From positions 3,224,001 through 3,288,000 of the forward strand of contig NZ_CP093443.1 of NCBI RefSeq assembly GCF_026168515.1: DNA of 64,000 nt, in the 5' to 3' direction. The position numbers were made by a program, and so were the translations under genes. Positions 1-8,597 of the stretch are shown here, piece after piece (positions within the stretch are counted from its first letter, which is position 1; each line of letters opens with the position of its first letter). The DNA is from Brevibacterium spongiae (GTDB taxonomy: Bacteria > Actinomycetota > Actinomycetes > Actinomycetales > Brevibacteriaceae). Under the pieces are notes generated by a model. The model saw only the letters and a list, made by a program, of their open reading frames with translations. It had not been told where the DNA came from and ran no database searches.

Positions 1-66
1 AGCCGCGGACAACTGCTTCGGACTGGCCGGCGAGCAGTCCCCCTGAATCGAGGTGACCAAGACAGA

Positions 67-396
67 GTGAGCAGCGACATACGCGGTGTCGAATTCTGCT
101 GTGTCACAATGGTCTCCATGGTCCCCGGCACTGTGCACGAACTGTCCGAGCATGATCGGTTGATCCTCGACTTCGAGAAGACTGCGTCTGCTGCGGCGGG
201 GCGACACGAGTTGTGCCAGCGAATCGAACTTCCAGCAGAGAGGTACGCCATCGTGCTCGAGGGGATCGTGGATACGGACGCCGCATACGGTTACGCCCCG
301 GACGTTGTGGAGCGGGTGAGGCGGTTGCGAGCGGAACGGTTCGCATTCGAACGCCGGCAAGGCCGATGGAAGAAGCACAGCAGCTTCCCCCTATAG
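67..396 (+). CDS. DUF3263 family protein
   Basis: Small soluble protein matching the actinobacterial DUF3263 pattern. A conserved opening (LSEHDRLILDFE, about residues 26-37) is followed by a helical middle and an Arg-rich end (VERVRRLRAERF, about 81-92). The family has no established biochemical role; its basic C-terminal helix suggests nucleic-acid binding, which is inference. The GTG at 67 follows a GAGGTG site at 49-54, somewhat distant. An internal ATG at 109 would give 95 aa, closer to the usual family length, so the start is uncertain. It faces the convergent small gene at 430-624. Confidence 0.72.
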   Translation: MSSDIRGVEFCCVTMVSMVPGTVHELSEHDRLILDFEKTASAAAGRHELCQRIELPAERYAIVLEGIVDTDAAYGYAPDVVERVRRLRAERFAFERRQGRWKKHSSFPL

Positions 397-429
397 CCCG
401 ATATGCCGCCATCAGATCAGCGCGGCTTC

Positions 430-624
430 TCACCCGTCTTCGTCATCAACCTCGACGACGATGGATTGATCGGCAACATCGCCCACATCCGCTTCGCGGA
501 TTGCTCCCCAGTGAGGCTCAGCCTCTTCGTAACCGTCGTCGATATGCGTTGCGGCGTCGACGAGCTGTTCATTCCAATCCGGCCCGGGCACTTCGACGCC
601 GGGGCGGACACTGTCTGCCATCAT
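430..624 (-). CDS. small acidic protein co-translated with the HspR-like regulator
   Basis: Sixty-four residues, strongly acidic at the C-terminus (VVEVDDEDG), with no recognisable domain, signal or membrane segment. Its ATG overlaps the stop of the upstream MerR/HspR-type gene (ATGA at 621-624), and a GAGGAGG site lies inside the end of that gene. Translational coupling is therefore likely and is the main argument that this is a real gene. Given the neighbouring Hsp20 it may belong to a small heat- or redox-stress unit, but no function can be assigned. Confidence 0.5.
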   Translation of the reverse strand: MMADSVRPGVEVPGPDWNEQLVDAATHIDDGYEEAEPHWGAIREADVGDVADQSIVVEVDDEDG

Positions 625-917
625 TGCATCCTCCTCAATTCGTACCGAAGCGAGGTGTTCTCATCCTGGAGATCGAGAATGATTCCGATGCTAGCGAGAT
701 TCGCGCCCACGTCAACCAGCTCCCGCACACGCCGCAGACGAGCAATATCCTCGCGACTGAACCGCCGCGTCCCGCCTTCACTTCGCATAGGCGCCACGAG
801 GCCGCGAGCCTCGTACTGCCGCAATGACTGCACCCCGACACCGGTCAACTCCGCAACATGCGAAATCGAGAACAAGCGCCCCCCGGACTCTGAAGTCGCC
901 GTCTCCCCATGTCCCAA
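621..917 (-). CDS. MerR-family regulator, HspR-like
   Basis: A 98-aa one-domain MerR regulator. The winged-helix begins at about residue 16 (FSISHVAELTGV), with the recognition stretch QSLRQYEARGL and the wing GGTRRFSREDIARL. A short helix typical of HspR-size proteins follows. HspR proteins repress chaperone genes; here the gene is divergent from an Hsp20 gene, so local control of that chaperone and of itself is the natural reading (inference). It starts at a TTG just downstream of AGGAGG. The N-terminal ten residues look disordered. No effector-binding domain is present. Confidence 0.85.
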   Translation of the reverse strand: MGHGETATSESGGRLFSISHVAELTGVGVQSLRQYEARGLVAPMRSEGGTRRFSREDIARLRRVRELVDVGANLASIGIILDLQDENTSLRYELRRMQ

Positions 918-936
918 AATTCCTCCTGAAACAGTG

Positions 937-1000
937 TTGACATTCGCATTCTGATCGACTAAATCATATGTCTATCAGATGATGTAGATCCTATCATCTG
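937..1000. promoter_or_regulatory. hsp20 promoter with palindromic operator candidate
   Basis: On the plus strand TTGACA at 937-942 is followed after 17 bases by TAAATC, a plausible sigma-A-type promoter for the Hsp20 gene. Just downstream is a perfect inverted repeat, CAGATGAT at 976-983 and ATCATCTG at 993-1000, with a 9-base spacer. It sits in the divergent space next to a MerR/HspR-type repressor gene and is its likely operator. It is not the classical HAIR sequence (CTTGAGT-N7-ACTCAAG). Confidence 0.55.
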
Positions 1001-1035
1001 CACGAATCCGCCATCCAGCAAAGGAGGTTTCACCA

Positions 1036-1470
1036 ATGATCATGATGCGCACTGACCCATTCCGCGAAGTCGAACGCCTGAGCAGAGAAATCTTCGGAGC
1101 CACCGGCACAACGGCTCGCCCCGTGATGATGCCGATGGACGCCTGGCGCGACGGCGATACTTTCCGCGTCGAACTCGACCTGCCAGGAATTGATCCTGAC
1201 AACATCGACCTCGACGTCGAGAACAACGTCGTCACCGTCAAAGCTGAACGGCCTGCGACCGACCACGGGGAGTCTTCGGTCGCGGCAGAGCGGCCCCGCG
1301 GGACCTTCAGCCGACAACTCGTCCTCGGCGACAACCTCGACACCAGCAACATCACGGCGAACTACGACGCCGGTGTGCTCACACTCAGCATCCCGGTCGC
1401 GGAATCAGCGAAACCCCGCAAGATCGCCATCAACTCAGGCTCTGCTGAACCGGCAGCCATCAGCGCCTAA
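1036..1470 (+). CDS. Hsp20/alpha-crystallin small heat-shock protein
   Basis: ATP-independent holdase chaperone of 144 aa, the usual family length. The alpha-crystallin domain runs from about residue 32 to 132. It starts with [20 protein letters not shown], continues with [12 protein letters not shown], and contains the conserved [14 protein letters not shown] strand pair near 116-129. A typical C-terminal I-x-I-type anchor is replaced by KIAINS. The start has a strong AAAGGAGG site 1020-1027. It is divergent from the HspR-like regulator, and a palindrome lies between promoter and start, so repression at that site is likely. Confidence 0.95.
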   Translation: MIMMRTDPFREVERLSREIFGATGTTARPVMMPMDAWRDGDTFRVELDLPGIDPDNIDLDVENNVVTVKAERPATDHGESSVAAERPRGTFSRQLVLGDNLDTSNITANYDAGVLTLSIPVAESAKPRKIAINSGSAEPAAISA

Positions 1471-1920
1471 TTACAACTGGTGGGGTGTTCCCATGCAGAC
1501 GTGTGCACCAGACGTCCAGCTGGGTATCGATGCTGCGTTCTGGGCGATCATCCTCAGCGACCGCGAACTGCGCGGCCTCGACACGAGTCACCACGCAGAT
1601 GATGAACCGCGGGCTTTGAGTCATTGCGAGTGCCGGACCTTCAGGCACTCCTCACCGTGGCTGCTGTTCCGGTCTCCCGGTCTCTCAGCAGCCCAGGTTA
1701 TCGCCTACCGAGTCCTCGCTTGTCAGCGCTCTCCTCCCCGGTTCAAACGGCGCTGACATCTTCGATGAAAGGAGGTGAGACGTTTCCGCACCCAGGATGA
1801 GCTACACAGCCGTGTGGTCGCGTCCGCAAGTCTTTCTACCAGTGCGCTCGACGCAAGATGCGCGGCAGTGACGTCACAATGACGACGAAGTGATGCGGGC
1901 CCGTCCACGGCTTCCCCTTC

Positions 1921-1946
1921 TGGCCCCGGGCTATCCCCCGGGGCCA
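1921..1946 (+). terminator. strong GC hairpin, terminator or attenuator
   Basis: Perfect 10-base-pair stem, TGGCCCCGGG at 1921-1930 with CCCGGGGCCA at 1937-1946, and a 6-base loop. It is not followed by a T run, so a classical intrinsic terminator is not certain. It lies between a strong upstream ribosome-binding tract and the small ORF at 1982. Confidence 0.45.
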
Positions 1947-1981
1947 GACCATGTTCGGTTGAGATGAGAAACGAGGAGAAC

Positions 1982-2089
1982 ATGTTCGTCAGCTTCTTGG
2001 AGAAACTGTTGATTGTCTGGCCCTGGCACGCTCGAGCACTCGCTCGCGCACTTATCGGCAAGACTGCCACAGTCCGCCATCGCCCATGA
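1982..2089 (+). CDS. possible 35-aa small protein
   Basis: The ATG at 1982 is preceded by GAGGAG a few bases upstream. The peptide begins MFVSFLEKLLIVW, an amphipathic/hydrophobic start, and ends in a basic segment. It could be a membrane-associated peptide or a leader peptide tied to the hairpin at 1921-1946. No family is recognised and the length alone makes chance possible. Confidence 0.25.
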   Translation: MFVSFLEKLLIVWPWHARALARALIGKTATVRHRP

Positions 2090-2262
2090 CTGAGCGATCA
2101 TCGCATATGAATGCTTCCCAGCGCTCGTCATGAGTTGTAGTCCTGAAGGCGAGGTCGTGTCGCACGCCAGGGGCAGGCACTATGCGGAACAACAGAATGC
2201 TATGACTGACATATCGAAGTCGAATGCGAAGATGCAGCCAGCGACTGGCGACTCGTTTCGCC

Positions 2263-3402
2263 TCAGTGAAGAGGCGAATCTTCCCGTTCGTCGCTGAGGG
2301 GAACGACCTGTCGGCGGCCACCGCGTACAGCGAGGATCTCTGCGAGGATCGACACAGCCACCTCGGCGGGGGTGAACGTCTCCAGATGGAGACCGATCGG
2401 CGAATGCAACCGTGCCAGTGCTGGGCTCGCCACTCCCGCTTCGCGCAGCGCGGCGCGGCGGTCGCGGTCGCTGCGCCGCGAGCCCATCGCCCCGACGTAG
2501 GCCACGTCGAGGTCGAGTGCGACGGCCAGGGTGGGGATGTCGACCTTCGGGTCGTGGCTGAGGACGCAGATCATGCTCCGGGTGTCGAACTCACCGGTGG
2601 CGGCCGCTTCGGTGAGGAATCGGTGCGGCCAGGCCCGAACCACCTCGGCGCCGGGAAACGATGTCTGGTCGGCGAAGGACGGACGGGGGTCGCACACTGT
2701 GATGCGCAGTCCCAAGGGTCTGGCCGCTTCGACGAGGGCGAGACTGAAGGCGTTGGCTCCGACGACCAGCAGATGGGCCGGCTCGATGCGGGTCTCGACG
2801 AAGAGCTCGATCGGCTCGCTCCCGCCTTCCGGGGGCGCAAGGCGGATGCTGCCGGTGCGGCCGCTGCGGATAAAGGCCCCGACGCGCTGCGCGGCGGTCT
2901 CGACCACGTCTTCGGGTACCAGAGGACCGAGTCTGACAGCCAAGGATTCGGTGCTCGGCCCCGTGCTCTCATCCACAGCGCTGGCCGAGACAGCTGCCGC
3001 TGGGGCACAATCGTCATCGGCGGAAGGCAGGCGCATCACCACGGCTGTCGGTCCACTGTCCGATCGCAGACCGGGACAGCCTGAGCGGAAGGGCTGGATG
3101 AGCACGTCGATGCGGCCACCGCACATCAGACCGACGGCGAAGGCATCGTCATCGCTGTAGCCGAACCTCTGTACCGAGGAGTCCCCGGTGGCGAGCGCCT
3201 CCCGGCACGCCTCGAGCACGGCTCCTTCGACGCATCCTCCGGTGAGCGATCCGACGATGCTGCCGGCGGCATCGACGAGCATCGAGGTCCCCACCGGTCG
3301 CGGGACCGAACCCTCTGTCGCGATGACCGTCGCGACGGCGACATTCTGCGGCTCTTGCGAGTCGAAGAGCCGCGTCGCAGCGGCGGAGAGAACGTCGAGC
3401 AT
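2263..3402 (-). CDS. XdhC/CoxI family protein
   Basis: A 379-aa two-domain protein of the XdhC/CoxI family, which helps insert sulfurated molybdenum cofactor into xanthine dehydrogenase or CO-dehydrogenase-type enzymes. The N-terminal XdhC/CoxI domain shows EGSVPRPVGTSMLV and SLTGGCVEGAV (about residues 30-62). The C-terminal Rossmann-like domain starts near HLLVVGANAFS and ends with YVGAMGSRRSDRDRR. The usual GAGHVA nucleotide motif is altered to GANAFS. No molybdenum hydroxylase genes lie beside it; FdhD and MogA/MoaB genes are 47 kb away in this window. Role in a specific enzyme is therefore unknown. Confidence 0.88.
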   Translation of the reverse strand: MLDVLSAAATRLFDSQEPQNVAVATVIATEGSVPRPVGTSMLVDAAGSIVGSLTGGCVEGAVLEACREALATGDSSVQRFGYSDDDAFAVGLMCGGRIDVLIQPFRSGCPGLRSDSGPTAVVMRLPSADDDCAPAAAVSASAVDESTGPSTESLAVRLGPLVPEDVVETAAQRVGAFIRSGRTGSIRLAPPEGGSEPIELFVETRIEPAHLLVVGANAFSLALVEAARPLGLRITVCDPRPSFADQTSFPGAEVVRAWPHRFLTEAAATGEFDTRSMICVLSHDPKVDIPTLAVALDLDVAYVGAMGSRRSDRDRRAALREAGVASPALARLHSPIGLHLETFTPAEVAVSILAEILAVRGGRRQVVPLSDEREDSPLH

Positions 3403-3456
3403 GGGCCGAGACTATACCGTCGGGAACCTCACCGACAGAGCCTTGACGCGAACGGA

Positions 3457-3867
3457 CTATTCGGGCAGTTCGTACGTCAGCCAGACACGATGAGTGCCGT
3501 CGGCTTCGTTCCTCAGCCCACCGGTCCCAGTGATCCCAGCCAGATCTCCGGTGCCGCTCGACGGGATGATGACGAACGATTCGTTGTCCCTGTCCTCACC
3601 GGATGTCGTCGCGGAATGAGTGAAGTTGAAGGTGCCCGTGCGTTCGTGCAGGTTCCCTGCGAACGACTCCATGGCGACATAGCCGCCGACGTCGGTCGAA
3701 TGATCCACCGCGTAGGTGAACAGCGTCGTCGAGTGCCCGCTGACTTCGCCGGTGAAATGCTTCTCCATCCGCGCGAGACCGACCGGCGTGGCCGTCGTCG
3801 GCGTCTCCTCGCGCGGAAGATCGATCGGGGTGAACGTCTCGACGGTGAATGCTCCTGATGCGTCCAT
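3457..3867 (-). CDS. DUF3224 family protein
   Basis: A 136-aa beta-rich protein with the DUF3224 layout: a central EKHFTGEVSGHS segment, GYVAMESFAGNLHERTGTF near residue 62-80, and a glycine-rich turn (GTGDLAGITGTGGL) before the last strands. The family folds like allene oxide cyclase/dirigent-type barrels, but its ligand is unknown. No signal peptide is seen. It stands alone between the XdhC-family gene and cardiolipin synthase on the same strand. Confidence 0.85.
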   Translation of the reverse strand: MDASGAFTVETFTPIDLPREETPTTATPVGLARMEKHFTGEVSGHSTTLFTYAVDHSTDVGGYVAMESFAGNLHERTGTFNFTHSATTSGEDRDNESFVIIPSSGTGDLAGITGTGGLRNEADGTHRVWLTYELPE

Positions 3868-3972
3868 GCATCTGCCCTCTCTGCTGGCAGGTCCTCTCGT
3901 CCACGGTACCCCGAAAATGATCGGGATGGGACCGCGCGCGAGGACAGGAGGGAAGAGTGCGGAAAGCCCGCG

Positions 3973-5229
3973 TCACAGCCAGGGGCGCATCGGCACGAGA
4001 GCGCGTTCAGCGAGTTTGGTCAGCCGGTGGCGGTTGAGCCACTCCGAACCGAGTTCGACACAGTGCATGGAGTCACTGTCGAAAACCTTCTCCATCTCGG
4101 CGGCGAATGCACGGTCGATGACTTCGACATTCGTCTCGTAGTTGAACGTCAACGACAGCCGGTCGATGTTCGCCGTACCCACCGTCGACCATTCGCCGTC
4201 GACAGTGGCGACCTTCGAATGGATCATGCTCGCGGTGTAGAGCAGAACCGTGACCTTCGAGTTGATCATCTGCTCGAAGAATCCGCGGGAGAGCCAATCG
4301 CCGAGGATGTGGTTGGACTCCTGCGGAACCATGACCCGCACGTCCACGCCGCGCTCCGCCGCCTCGACGAGAGAGTGCAGCAGCTGCTGGTCGGGAATGA
4401 AATAGGGTGTCGTCAGCCAGATCCGCTTCCGCGCACGGGCGAAGGCGTTGAGATACATACTGCGAATGGGATAGACGAGGTGGATCGGAAGATTCGCCGA
4501 GACCCGCAGCTTCGACTCCCAGGCCGCGGGCGGCACCCATGCGATCTGTTCGTCGGAGTCGTGGAACTCGTTCCACACTTCCGCGATGGTCTGCCGCAGA
4601 CCCCAGGCTCCGGGGCCGACCGATCGCAGGTGGGTGTCGCGCCAGTGACGGGCGTAGAGAGAGCCGATGTTGAACCCGCCGACGAAGGCTACATCGTCGT
4701 CGATGACGAGGATCTTCGAATGGTTGAAACCCGAATGCCGCATCGGTCCCCGCCAAAACCTCCGCGCCACCGTCGGCAGACGCAGCACACGAACCTGCTC
4801 GAAGAGCTGATGGTAGAACGAGCTGGGCACCGACAGATTGGCGAAGCCGTCGTAGATGAGATGGACCTCCACACCGCGGGCCGATGCCGCGTTGAATGCG
4901 TCGATGAACCTCTGACCCACCTCGTCGTTCTTCCAGATGAACGTCTCCATGAGGATCGACTCGCGTGCGGAGCCGATCGCATCGAGCATGTCCTCGTAGA
5001 GAGTGGCACCATCGGTGTAGATGTCGAGCTCTGACTCTTCGACCGTCGAACTGAAGGTCCCCGGTCGCGGAGCAGCGCGCGTCTTTCGTCCCCGCTTCTG
5101 GATGAGGTCGATGGCCATCGAAGCTGCGACGGTCGTCGGCACTGCGCCGACGAGGCCGACTACCGCCCAGGGCACGATTCGCCGCAGACGGTCGACCTGG
5201 CGGAGGGAAGGATTTCTCAGCGGAGACAT
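3973..5229 (-). CDS. cls: cardiolipin synthase / phospholipase D family protein
   Basis: Makes cardiolipin from phosphatidyl donors at the membrane. The 418-aa protein has one N-terminal membrane segment (about residues 20-42) and two complete HKD motifs, H170-S-K172 with D177 and H337-S-K339 with D344. The second is followed by the GTANIDRLS stretch typical of Cls. Only one membrane anchor is visible where E. coli ClsA has two. It is encoded upstream of a small membrane protein on the same strand. Substrate specificity among PLD-type synthases cannot be read from sequence. Confidence 0.92.
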   Translation of the reverse strand: MSPLRNPSLRQVDRLRRIVPWAVVGLVGAVPTTVAASMAIDLIQKRGRKTRAAPRPGTFSSTVEESELDIYTDGATLYEDMLDAIGSARESILMETFIWKNDEVGQRFIDAFNAASARGVEVHLIYDGFANLSVPSSFYHQLFEQVRVLRLPTVARRFWRGPMRHSGFNHSKILVIDDDVAFVGGFNIGSLYARHWRDTHLRSVGPGAWGLRQTIAEVWNEFHDSDEQIAWVPPAAWESKLRVSANLPIHLVYPIRSMYLNAFARARKRIWLTTPYFIPDQQLLHSLVEAAERGVDVRVMVPQESNHILGDWLSRGFFEQMINSKVTVLLYTASMIHSKVATVDGEWSTVGTANIDRLSLTFNYETNVEVIDRAFAAEMEKVFDSDSMHCVELGSEWLNRHRLTKLAERALVPMRPWL

Positions 5230-5266
5230 CCGCTCACTCTATCCCCTTCCGTCCCGTCCGCCTGTC

Positions 5267-5410
5267 TCAGGTGAAGATGCTCACTCCCCCGGGCCCGACG
5301 AGGCAGCCCACGACGATGAGCACGACTCCCCAGAGTATCTGTTTCCTGAAGAGGGCAGCGATACCGGAGACGACGAGCAGCGCTGCGATGATCCAGAGAA
5401 TGACAGCCAC
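5267..5410 (-). CDS. small hydrophobic membrane protein, GPGGxS type
   Basis: A 47-aa protein with two hydrophobic segments separated by FRKQ and ending GPGGVSIFT, a tail seen in many small actinobacterial membrane proteins of unknown function. The GTG start at 5410 has GAAGGAG five bases upstream, which decides it over the longer in-frame reading that extends to 5737. It is divergent from the FUSC-type gene at 5646 and upstream of cls. Confidence 0.65.
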   Translation of the reverse strand: MAVILWIIAALLVVSGIAALFRKQILWGVVLIVVGCLVGPGGVSIFT

Positions 5411-5645
5411 GGGTACTCCTTCATTCGTTGATTGCGAAGTTCGCTTACCGGCAACCGGTTCGCCTTCGAAAAGCCAATCTAACACCGCTTCGCTGACCTG
5501 GCAGGACGGCGACGGTGCCTCAGCAGGTGGAACCGGGAACGACACTCCCGGCAAGCGAATCCGATGGAAGAGCGTGCGAACCACCCCCGTACACTGTTGC
5601 CGAAGCTGAACTGTTCTGACCGGACTTCGAGGCGAGGAGCCAGCC

Positions 5646-6749
5646 ATGCCCCATGATCGCTCACAGGAGGGATATCTCCGGCAGCCGGAGTTCGTCACCG
5701 ACCTGCTGCAGATCGCCAAGGGCGTGATCGCCGCCACCGGCGCCTGGTGGGTCTCTGACGCCGTGCTTGACAGTCAGATGCCGTTCCTTGCTCCGTGGAC
5801 GGCGCTGCTGACGGTCCACGCCACCGTCTACCGGTCGTTCTCTCGAGGGGTGCAGACGACGATCGCGTCGACGATCGGCGTGGGCGTGTCCTTCCTCATC
5901 GGCAACTACCTCGGTGTCGGTCTCTGGACTTTCGCTCTGGCGATGTTCGTCGGTCTGGCCGGTGCCCGCCTGTCGTGGATCCGCGACGAAGGAGTGGCGA
6001 TCGCGACGACGGCGATCTTCATCCTCGGCTCGGGATTCGACTCCCAGCAGCCTCTGCTCGTCGACCGTCTCCTCGAACTCGCCCTCGGGGTGGCAGTCGG
6101 CCTCGCAGTCAATCTCCTCATGGTCCCGCCTCTGCGGGACCGACAGGCGGCTCGCTATATCGACAGCGTCAACCGGCAGATGGGCGAAGTGCTCACAGAC
6201 ATGTCGGACCAGTTCTCTCGCTCCTGGGACTCGGATGCCGCCCAGGAGTGGTTCGAACGGACTGAGGCCATGAGCCGAGAGCTCGAATCGGCGTGGCAGA
6301 CCGTGCGATTCGCCCGTGAAAGCCGACGCATCAATCCCCGCACAGCGATCCGGGCCAAGAGACTGCGACGCCGGGCAGACACAGCCGACTCCGCAGAGAA
6401 GGAAAGCTACGAGAACATCCTGTTCAGAGCCGACGAAGGCATCTCCCACCTGCGGAACCTCGCCCGCACTCTCCGTGAAGCCTCCTCATCCGAAAGAGAA
6501 TGGAACACCTGGTTCCGCGATGAGTGGACGTCGATCGTCGCCGAGGCCGGACGGTCCATCGCCGATCCCGATGCCGAGGTCGAACCGATCTTCGACCGTC
6601 TCCAACAGCTGTCGACCGATATCTCCCAGGATCGGTCGCTTCCAGAGATTACGTGGCCGATCTACGGCTCACTCATCACGAGCCTGCGCCATATCGTCGT
6701 CATCGTCGACGATGTCGCCTCGGCGCGCAGCGCACGGGAATCCGACTGA
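5646..6749 (+). CDS. FUSC / aromatic-acid exporter-like membrane protein
   Basis: A 367-aa protein. The N-terminal 170 residues contain five to six hydrophobic segments with the family's start pattern (KGVIAATGAWWVSDAVL; FLAPWTALLTVHATVYRSFSRGVQTT). A soluble helical half of about 190 residues rich in Arg/Glu follows. This matches the ArAE_1/FUSC family, proposed efflux components for aromatic or other organic acids. Substrate is unknown. It faces an unrelated membrane protein gene convergently and is divergent from the small protein at 5267-5410. Confidence 0.82.
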   Translation: MPHDRSQEGYLRQPEFVTDLLQIAKGVIAATGAWWVSDAVLDSQMPFLAPWTALLTVHATVYRSFSRGVQTTIASTIGVGVSFLIGNYLGVGLWTFALAMFVGLAGARLSWIRDEGVAIATTAIFILGSGFDSQQPLLVDRLLELALGVAVGLAVNLLMVPPLRDRQAARYIDSVNRQMGEVLTDMSDQFSRSWDSDAAQEWFERTEAMSRELESAWQTVRFARESRRINPRTAIRAKRLRRRADTADSAEKESYENILFRADEGISHLRNLARTLREASSSEREWNTWFRDEWTSIVAEAGRSIADPDAEVEPIFDRLQQLSTDISQDRSLPEITWPIYGSLITSLRHIVVIVDDVASARSARESD

Positions 6750-6794
6750 CCCCGACTCCCTGGGCACGTACGCGCGGGTCTGAGCCCGAAGAGC

Positions 6795-7529
6795 TCAGGC
6801 CTCTGCCTCGTCGTCGGTGTCGCGGCGTTCGCGGCGTTCGCTTTCGCGCTTGCTGTACGTTGCTCGCCGAATCTCATCGTCGCTGTCGAAGTTGGAGCCG
6901 AGTGCTCCGGCCAATGTGCCCAGACAAGCCGCCAACCACGCAAGCCTCGGATAGTTGAAGAAGCTCACGGAATGCATGAGTTCGGAACCGAGCTGGCCAT
7001 CATCGACGACGACCAGTCCCAGTGCGAACAAAAAGGCGAACAGGACCAGGAACATCAGGGCCACGCTGGTACCCACCATGATGACCGTGGTGGTGTTGTC
7101 CAGCCCGCCCTGCCATGCGTACACCGCATCGCGCCGCTTGGTCCAGAGGCGATTGCGGAAGATCAGCCAGAAGGTCAGCGCCGCGATGACGAGCAGACCG
7201 ATCAGGAGCAGACGCGCCGGATGCAGGGAATCGGCCAATGTCCACATCGAACTGTAGAAGACACCGAATGTGCCCACGGCCGCCGCCGCGGCGATGGAGG
7301 TGGTCAGCGCGGGCAGCATCCGCCCGGGCCGGTTGCTGCGCACCATTCCTGTCAGCAGCCGCAGCCGGTTGAGCCATCCGGGCATCACGATGTATGCGGT
7401 GTCATCCCGTCCCAGACCGGGGTCACCGCGGTCCCCACGCGCACTTCTGAGTTTCGCGATCGATCGCACGGAGTCCTCCAACGAGCTCTGTCTCGTCTTC
7501 TCCTGCGTCGAGAAGATGAGCGCAACCAC
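6795..7529 (-). CDS. conserved actinobacterial membrane protein, unknown function
   Basis: A 244-aa protein with four apparent membrane segments: two between residues about 75 and 125, and two between about 150 and 220 (TVIMVGTSVALMFLVLFAF; LAWLAACLGTLAGALGS). The C-terminal tail is highly charged (KRESERRERRDTDDEAEA). Neither domain nor pathway is recognised. The assigned start is a GTG at 7529; an in-frame ATG at 7385 would remove a 48-residue charged N-terminus. It lies convergent to the FUSC-like gene and divergent from Ku. Confidence 0.7.
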   Translation of the reverse strand: MVALIFSTQEKTRQSSLEDSVRSIAKLRSARGDRGDPGLGRDDTAYIVMPGWLNRLRLLTGMVRSNRPGRMLPALTTSIAAAAAVGTFGVFYSSMWTLADSLHPARLLLIGLLVIAALTFWLIFRNRLWTKRRDAVYAWQGGLDNTTTVIMVGTSVALMFLVLFAFLFALGLVVVDDGQLGSELMHSVSFFNYPRLAWLAACLGTLAGALGSNFDSDDEIRRATYSKRESERRERRDTDDEAEA

Positions 7530-7621
7530 CAGATTGCGCGGGGCTGGTGCCTGCTCCCTACATTTCCCGGGTCGGCCTGAGGGGGCTAGCCAGTGCTCGA
7601 AACCTGCGTTTCAATGGGGTC

Positions 7622-8530
7622 ATGAGAGCTATCTGGACCGGATCCATCGCCTTCGGCCTCGTGAATGTGCCCGTGAAGCTGTACTCGGCCACGGAGAACC
7701 ACGACGTGCGAATGCATCAGGTCCACAAGAAGGACGGAGGGCGGATCCGCAATCAGCATCACTGCGAGGAATGCGGGAAGACCGTCGAGTACGACGACAT
7801 CGATAAGGCTTTCGACGACGGCGAGCACCGCGTGGTCCTCACCAGTGAGGACTTCGAGGCTCTTCCGGCAGAGGACAACGACGATATCGACGTCCTGCAA
7901 TTCGTGCCCAGCGACGAGATCGACCCCATCATGCTCGAGAAGGCCTACTTCCTCGAGCCGACGTCGAAGACGCCGAAGGCCTACCTCCTGTTGCGTAAGA
8001 CGCTCGAGGACACCGAGCGGACCGCGATCGTCAAGCTCACTCTGCGCACCCGTACGCGTCTGGCCGTGTTGCGGGTCTGCGGAAAGGTCCTCATGATCCA
8101 GACCCTGCGCTGGGCCGATGAGATCCGCGACGTCGACTTCAAGGGCGTGAACTCGAAGGCGAAGATCTCGGACAAGGAACTCGAGATGTCGGAGAAGCTC
8201 GTCGAGTCCTACTCCGAGGACTTCACCCCCGAGGAGTTCAGCGACGACTACCAGGTCGAGTTGCGCAAACTCATCGACGCGAAGATCGAATCCGGCGAGA
8301 GCCTCGACATCGAGAAGACCTTCGACGAGGAAGACTCCGAGGAGGACACCGGAGGCGATGTCATCGACCTCATGGAGGCGCTGCGCAAATCCGTGGACAG
8401 TTCGCGGTCGGCGAAGAAGGGGACGCCGGGCAAGAAGTCGAATGCGAAGAAGACCTCGTCGAAGAAGTCGAGCGCGAAACCGAAGAAGTCGACGGCGAAG
8501 AAATCGGCCCCGAAGAAACGCACCGGATGA
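7622..8530 (+). CDS. ku: Ku, non-homologous end-joining DNA end-binding protein
   Basis: Bacterial Ku homodimer subunit that encircles broken DNA ends and recruits ligase D. The 302-aa protein opens with MRAIWTGSIAFGLVNVPVKL, the signature of the family, and has a zinc-like HHCEECGK stretch near residue 41 and the core beta-barrel through about residue 250. It ends in a long Lys/Ser-rich tail (repeated KK-S/T-A units, residues 260-302), as in the extended Ku tails of other actinobacteria that bind DNA. The ATG at 7622 is chosen because the longer reading adds non-family residues. No ligD gene is in the window. Confidence 0.96.
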   Translation: MRAIWTGSIAFGLVNVPVKLYSATENHDVRMHQVHKKDGGRIRNQHHCEECGKTVEYDDIDKAFDDGEHRVVLTSEDFEALPAEDNDDIDVLQFVPSDEIDPIMLEKAYFLEPTSKTPKAYLLLRKTLEDTERTAIVKLTLRTRTRLAVLRVCGKVLMIQTLRWADEIRDVDFKGVNSKAKISDKELEMSEKLVESYSEDFTPEEFSDDYQVELRKLIDAKIESGESLDIEKTFDEEDSEEDTGGDVIDLMEALRKSVDSSRSAKKGTPGKKSNAKKTSSKKSSAKPKKSTAKKSAPKKRTG

Positions 8531-8597
8531 AGTGCAACCTCAGCCAACCTTGCAGAAACCTCTGGCCATGAACGACACGATAGGAGAAGTTCACACC

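Larger units (their letters stand above)
1471..2262. other. 792-base gap with leader-like elements, no clear gene
   Basis: No convincing large gene. From 1765 there is a near-perfect Shine-Dalgarno tract (AAAGGAGGTGA, 1768-1778) inside very short overlapping ORFs: an 11-codon ATG frame at 1765, then an ATG at 1797 with 24 codons. A very stable GC hairpin follows at 1921-1946, and then a 35-codon ORF with its own GAGGAG site at 1982. That arrangement resembles a structured leader or attenuator, but no riboswitch class is recognised. A second small hairpin (2258-2265 with 2272-2279) lies at the end of the convergent XdhC gene. Confidence 0.4.
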
